Origin: a bacterium
GTDB lineage: Bacteria; SZUA-79; Acidulodesulfobacterales; Acidulodesulfobacteraceae
DNA length: 7,995 bases
Direction: 5' to 3'
Assembly (NCBI GenBank): GCA_021806125.1
Contig: JAJZYC010000065.1
Location: 1 to 7,995, forward strand
Program-made: the position numbers and the translations under genes
Shown: in pieces, positions 6,553 to 7,995 of the stretch
How the letters are laid out: each line of letters starts with the position of its first letter
Position numbering within the stretch: the first letter of the stretch is position 1
The notes under the pieces: generated by a model
The model's database searches: none
Seen by the model: the letters and a program-made list of their open reading frames with translations, nothing else
What the model was told of the DNA's origin: nothing

Positions 6553-7560
6553 TTACAAATTTTTTACCTTTACGCATCTTACGTCCCTTGCGCTTTTTCC
6601 GCCTCCCTTAAAACTGCTTAACGGTATATCTATTAAACACTCATCCCCTCTTTTAAAGCATCTGGAGTAAAACCTGCATTTTCCTTTACTAAAATCGTCT
6701 TTTGTGAGAAAACCGGGTATGGTAAAAAGCCTCTGCTTGGGGACATAATCCGCGGATAAAGACGGAACGCTTTTAATTAAAGAAACTGTATATGGATGCG
6801 CCGGATTATTTATTATATCTTCTGTGCTTCCCGATTCCATCACCTGTCCGGCATAAAATACGTAAGTTCTGTCCGATATGCTTCTTGCGACGGTTAAATC
6901 GTGGGTTATAAAAATCACACCTATATTAGATTTTTCTTTTATATCTTTTATAAGTTTTAAAACCTGAAGAGAGGTCGTTACGTCTAAGGCGGTAGTGGGC
7001 TCGTCGGCAATCAAAAAACAAGGCTCCAAAACCATAGCCATGGCAATCATAACCCTCTGCCTCATCCCTCCGGACAACTCATACGGATAAGAACCGAATC
7101 TCGATTCCCCGTCTATGTTCATAGAGTTTAAATATTTAATCGCCGTATCTTTGGCCGATTTTTTAGAAACTTTTTTATGGGCGAGTACCGCTTCCGTTAT
7201 CTGCTCTCCTATTTTCATAACCGGATTTAAAGACGTATTCGGGTCCTGAAATATCATAGATACCAATCTTCCCCTGACTCCTACGAGCTCATCCGGCTTC
7301 AGCTTCAGAATATCTATTTCCTTATCCTGCGATTTGCATTTTATTTTAATCTCTCCGGACGCAATCTTAGAAATGCTGGGCGGATTCAGCCTTAAAACCG
7401 ATAATCCCAAAAAAGATTTGCCGCTGCCTGATTCTCCAACTATAGAAACGACCTCGCCCTCATCGACGTTTAAAAATAAAGAATCGGCTACGTTAATACG
7501 CTTATCGTTTTGCTTGTCCGCGCATAATTCCACGGTTAAATTATTTATCTCGAGGCTCAT
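6553..7560 (-). CDS. oppD: Oligopeptide/dipeptide ABC importer ATP-binding protein, OppD/DppD type
   Basis: Partner ATPase of OppF in a peptide-type ABC importer. In 335 residues: Walker A GESGSGKS at 42-49, Q-loop FQDPNTSLNP with Gln105, signature LSGGMRQRV at 162-170, Walker B FLIADEP at 182-188 with Glu187, D-loop TALD and H-loop His220. The C-terminal oligopeptide/dipeptide extension is present, with PGFLT and four cysteines at 295, 301, 308 and 329 (C-x5-C-x6-C-x20-C). This spacing matches the cluster that binds an iron-sulfur centre in structurally studied Opp/Dpp ATPases; cluster binding here is inference. The length is normal for the family. The start ATG begins the expected first beta strand (LEINNLTVE), but no Shine-Dalgarno sequence precedes it, only A-rich DNA, and a strong promoter sits just upstream inside argS. 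oppF follows at once; permease genes are absent downstream. Confidence 0.93.
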   Translation of the reverse strand: MSLEINNLTVELCADKQNDKRINVADSLFLNVDEGEVVSIVGESGSGKSFLGLSVLRLNPPSISKIASGEIKIKCKSQDKEIDILKLKPDELVGVRGRLVSMIFQDPNTSLNPVMKIGEQITEAVLAHKKVSKKSAKDTAIKYLNSMNIDGESRFGSYPYELSGGMRQRVMIAMAMVLEPCFLIADEPTTALDVTTSLQVLKLIKDIKEKSNIGVIFITHDLTVARSISDRTYVFYAGQVMESGSTEDIINNPAHPYTVSLIKSVPSLSADYVPKQRLFTIPGFLTKDDFSKGKCRFYSRCFKRGDECLIDIPLSSFKGGGKSARDVRCVKVKNL

Positions 7561-7574
7561 TTTTTTATTTTTAG

Positions 7575-7604
7575 ATTATAAAATAACGGGCTACATTCTT
7601 TCAA
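7575..7604 (-). promoter_or_regulatory. Near-consensus sigma-70 promoter for oppD-oppF, overlapping the end of argS
   Basis: On the minus strand TTGAAA (7604-7599, 5/6 to TTGACA) and a perfect TATAAT (7580-7575) are 18 nt apart. The -35 lies within the last codons of argS and the -10 in the 30-nt gap before oppD. The predicted start of transcription is about 7566-7568, only 6-8 nt before the oppD ATG, so the message would be nearly leaderless. This agrees with the absence of a Shine-Dalgarno site. Confidence 0.55.
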
Positions 7605-7995
7605 GAACCGGAACGCACAATAGATTTAAAATCCGGATTAATACCGTTCTTACCGCCGACAGCATAAAAAAACGCGGTTCTATATATTCCTGCGCGTTTC
7701 CTATAAGCCTGTAATTTTGATAATATTTGTTAAAATGCGAAGCAAGGTCTAAAGCAAATGAACTTAATACCGACGGCTCGTTTTGCTCGACCGCCGAATG
7801 AAGAGCCGTCTTAAATCCATAAATTTGTTTGGCTATCAAAAAAATATCGTCAAAATCGGTATCGCTTTTTGAAAACGAAAAACTTTGAGCAGCGTTTTTT
7901 AAATCCTTTTCATTTCCGCTAAGTCTTTTTAAAAGACTGTTTATTCTTGAAACGGTATATTGAAGATAAGGTCCAGTCTGACCTTCGAAAGACAA
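7591..7995 (-). CDS. argS: Arginyl-tRNA synthetase, C-terminal part (partial, 5' end outside window)
   Basis: ArgS charges tRNA-Arg with arginine in the cytosol. The visible 135 codons run off the right edge of the window and end at TAG 7593-7591. The first residues carry the ArgS motif TGPYLQYTVSRINSLL at 7-22, at the junction of the catalytic core and the DALR anticodon-binding domain. The rest is the all-helical DALR domain, with LASHFNKYYQNY at about 84-95, the conserved R of the RTVLIRILNLL helix at about 115-125, and the characteristic ending in -ERM. The first codon in frame at the edge is TTG, but it lies inside the protein and is not a start. The HIGH-type catalytic motifs are upstream of the window. 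oppD follows in the same direction after 30 nt, so read-through into oppD is possible besides its own promoter. Confidence 0.93.
   Translation of the reverse strand: MSFEGQTGPYLQYTVSRINSLLKRLSGNEKDLKNAAQSFSFSKSDTDFDDIFLIAKQIYGFKTALHSAVEQNEPSVLSSFALDLASHFNKYYQNYRLIGNAQEYIEPRFFMLSAVRTVLIRILNLLCVPVLERM

Noticed and set aside
7993..7995. TTG at the right edge as a start of a short 134-residue protein
   Set aside because: The translation begins inside the ArgS motif preceding GPYLQY, so the gene simply continues past the window edge.
1..7995. CRISPR array, tRNA/rRNA genes, insertion sequence, toxin-antitoxin or defence system
   Set aside because: No spaced direct repeats, cloverleaf-like segments, transposase motifs or defence-type domains were seen; nearly every base is covered by recognisable housekeeping genes.

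Overview
The window reads as an ordinary chromosomal housekeeping segment from an AT-rich Gram-negative bacterium. GmhA, which starts ADP-heptose synthesis for lipopolysaccharide, and an ArnE-like lipid-flippase-type membrane protein both point to an outer membrane. The DksA/TraR regulator and the purD/purE arrangement would fit a deltaproteobacterium-like lineage (Desulfobacterota in the broad sense), but that placement is inference. The third codon position is rich in A/T and AUA isoleucine codons are frequent. Coding density is very high, and the longest gene-free stretch is about 150 bases.

Layout: bases 1-3639 form one rightward gene run: the C-terminal end of purD, a four-helix DMT/ArnE-like membrane protein, a TsaC/Sua5-type threonylcarbamoyl-AMP synthase, methylthioadenosine phosphorylase (mtnP), purE and gmhA. 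Gene contacts are tight (14-nt overlap, 3-nt gap, 60-nt gap with an imperfect hairpin, 27-nt gap, near overlap). A leftward dGTPase-like HD hydrolase (dgt) then meets gmhA tail to tail with a single base between the stop codons. Bases 5105-5256 are a divergent promoter region. It has back-to-back promoter candidates for dgt (left) and a dksA/traR gene (right), plus a 21-bp palindrome just downstream of the rightward -10 box. The dksA/traR gene overlaps the 3' end of the next leftward unit by 20 nt. That unit is argS (C-terminal part only), then oppD, then oppF, the two ATPases of an oligopeptide/dipeptide ABC importer. A near-consensus promoter inside the end of argS appears to drive oppD-oppF with almost no 5' leader.

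Functionally the rightward run joins de novo purine synthesis (purD, purE), adenine and methionine salvage from methylthioadenosine (mtnP), tRNA t6A modification and the first step of heptose synthesis. dGTPase and DksA/TraR add nucleotide-pool control and stringent-type transcription control. No mobile element, CRISPR array, tRNA, rRNA or defence system was seen, and nothing here amounts to a clearly new system. The observations most worth a check are regulatory: the palindrome at the dksA/traR promoter and the apparent near-leaderless oppD promoter inside argS.
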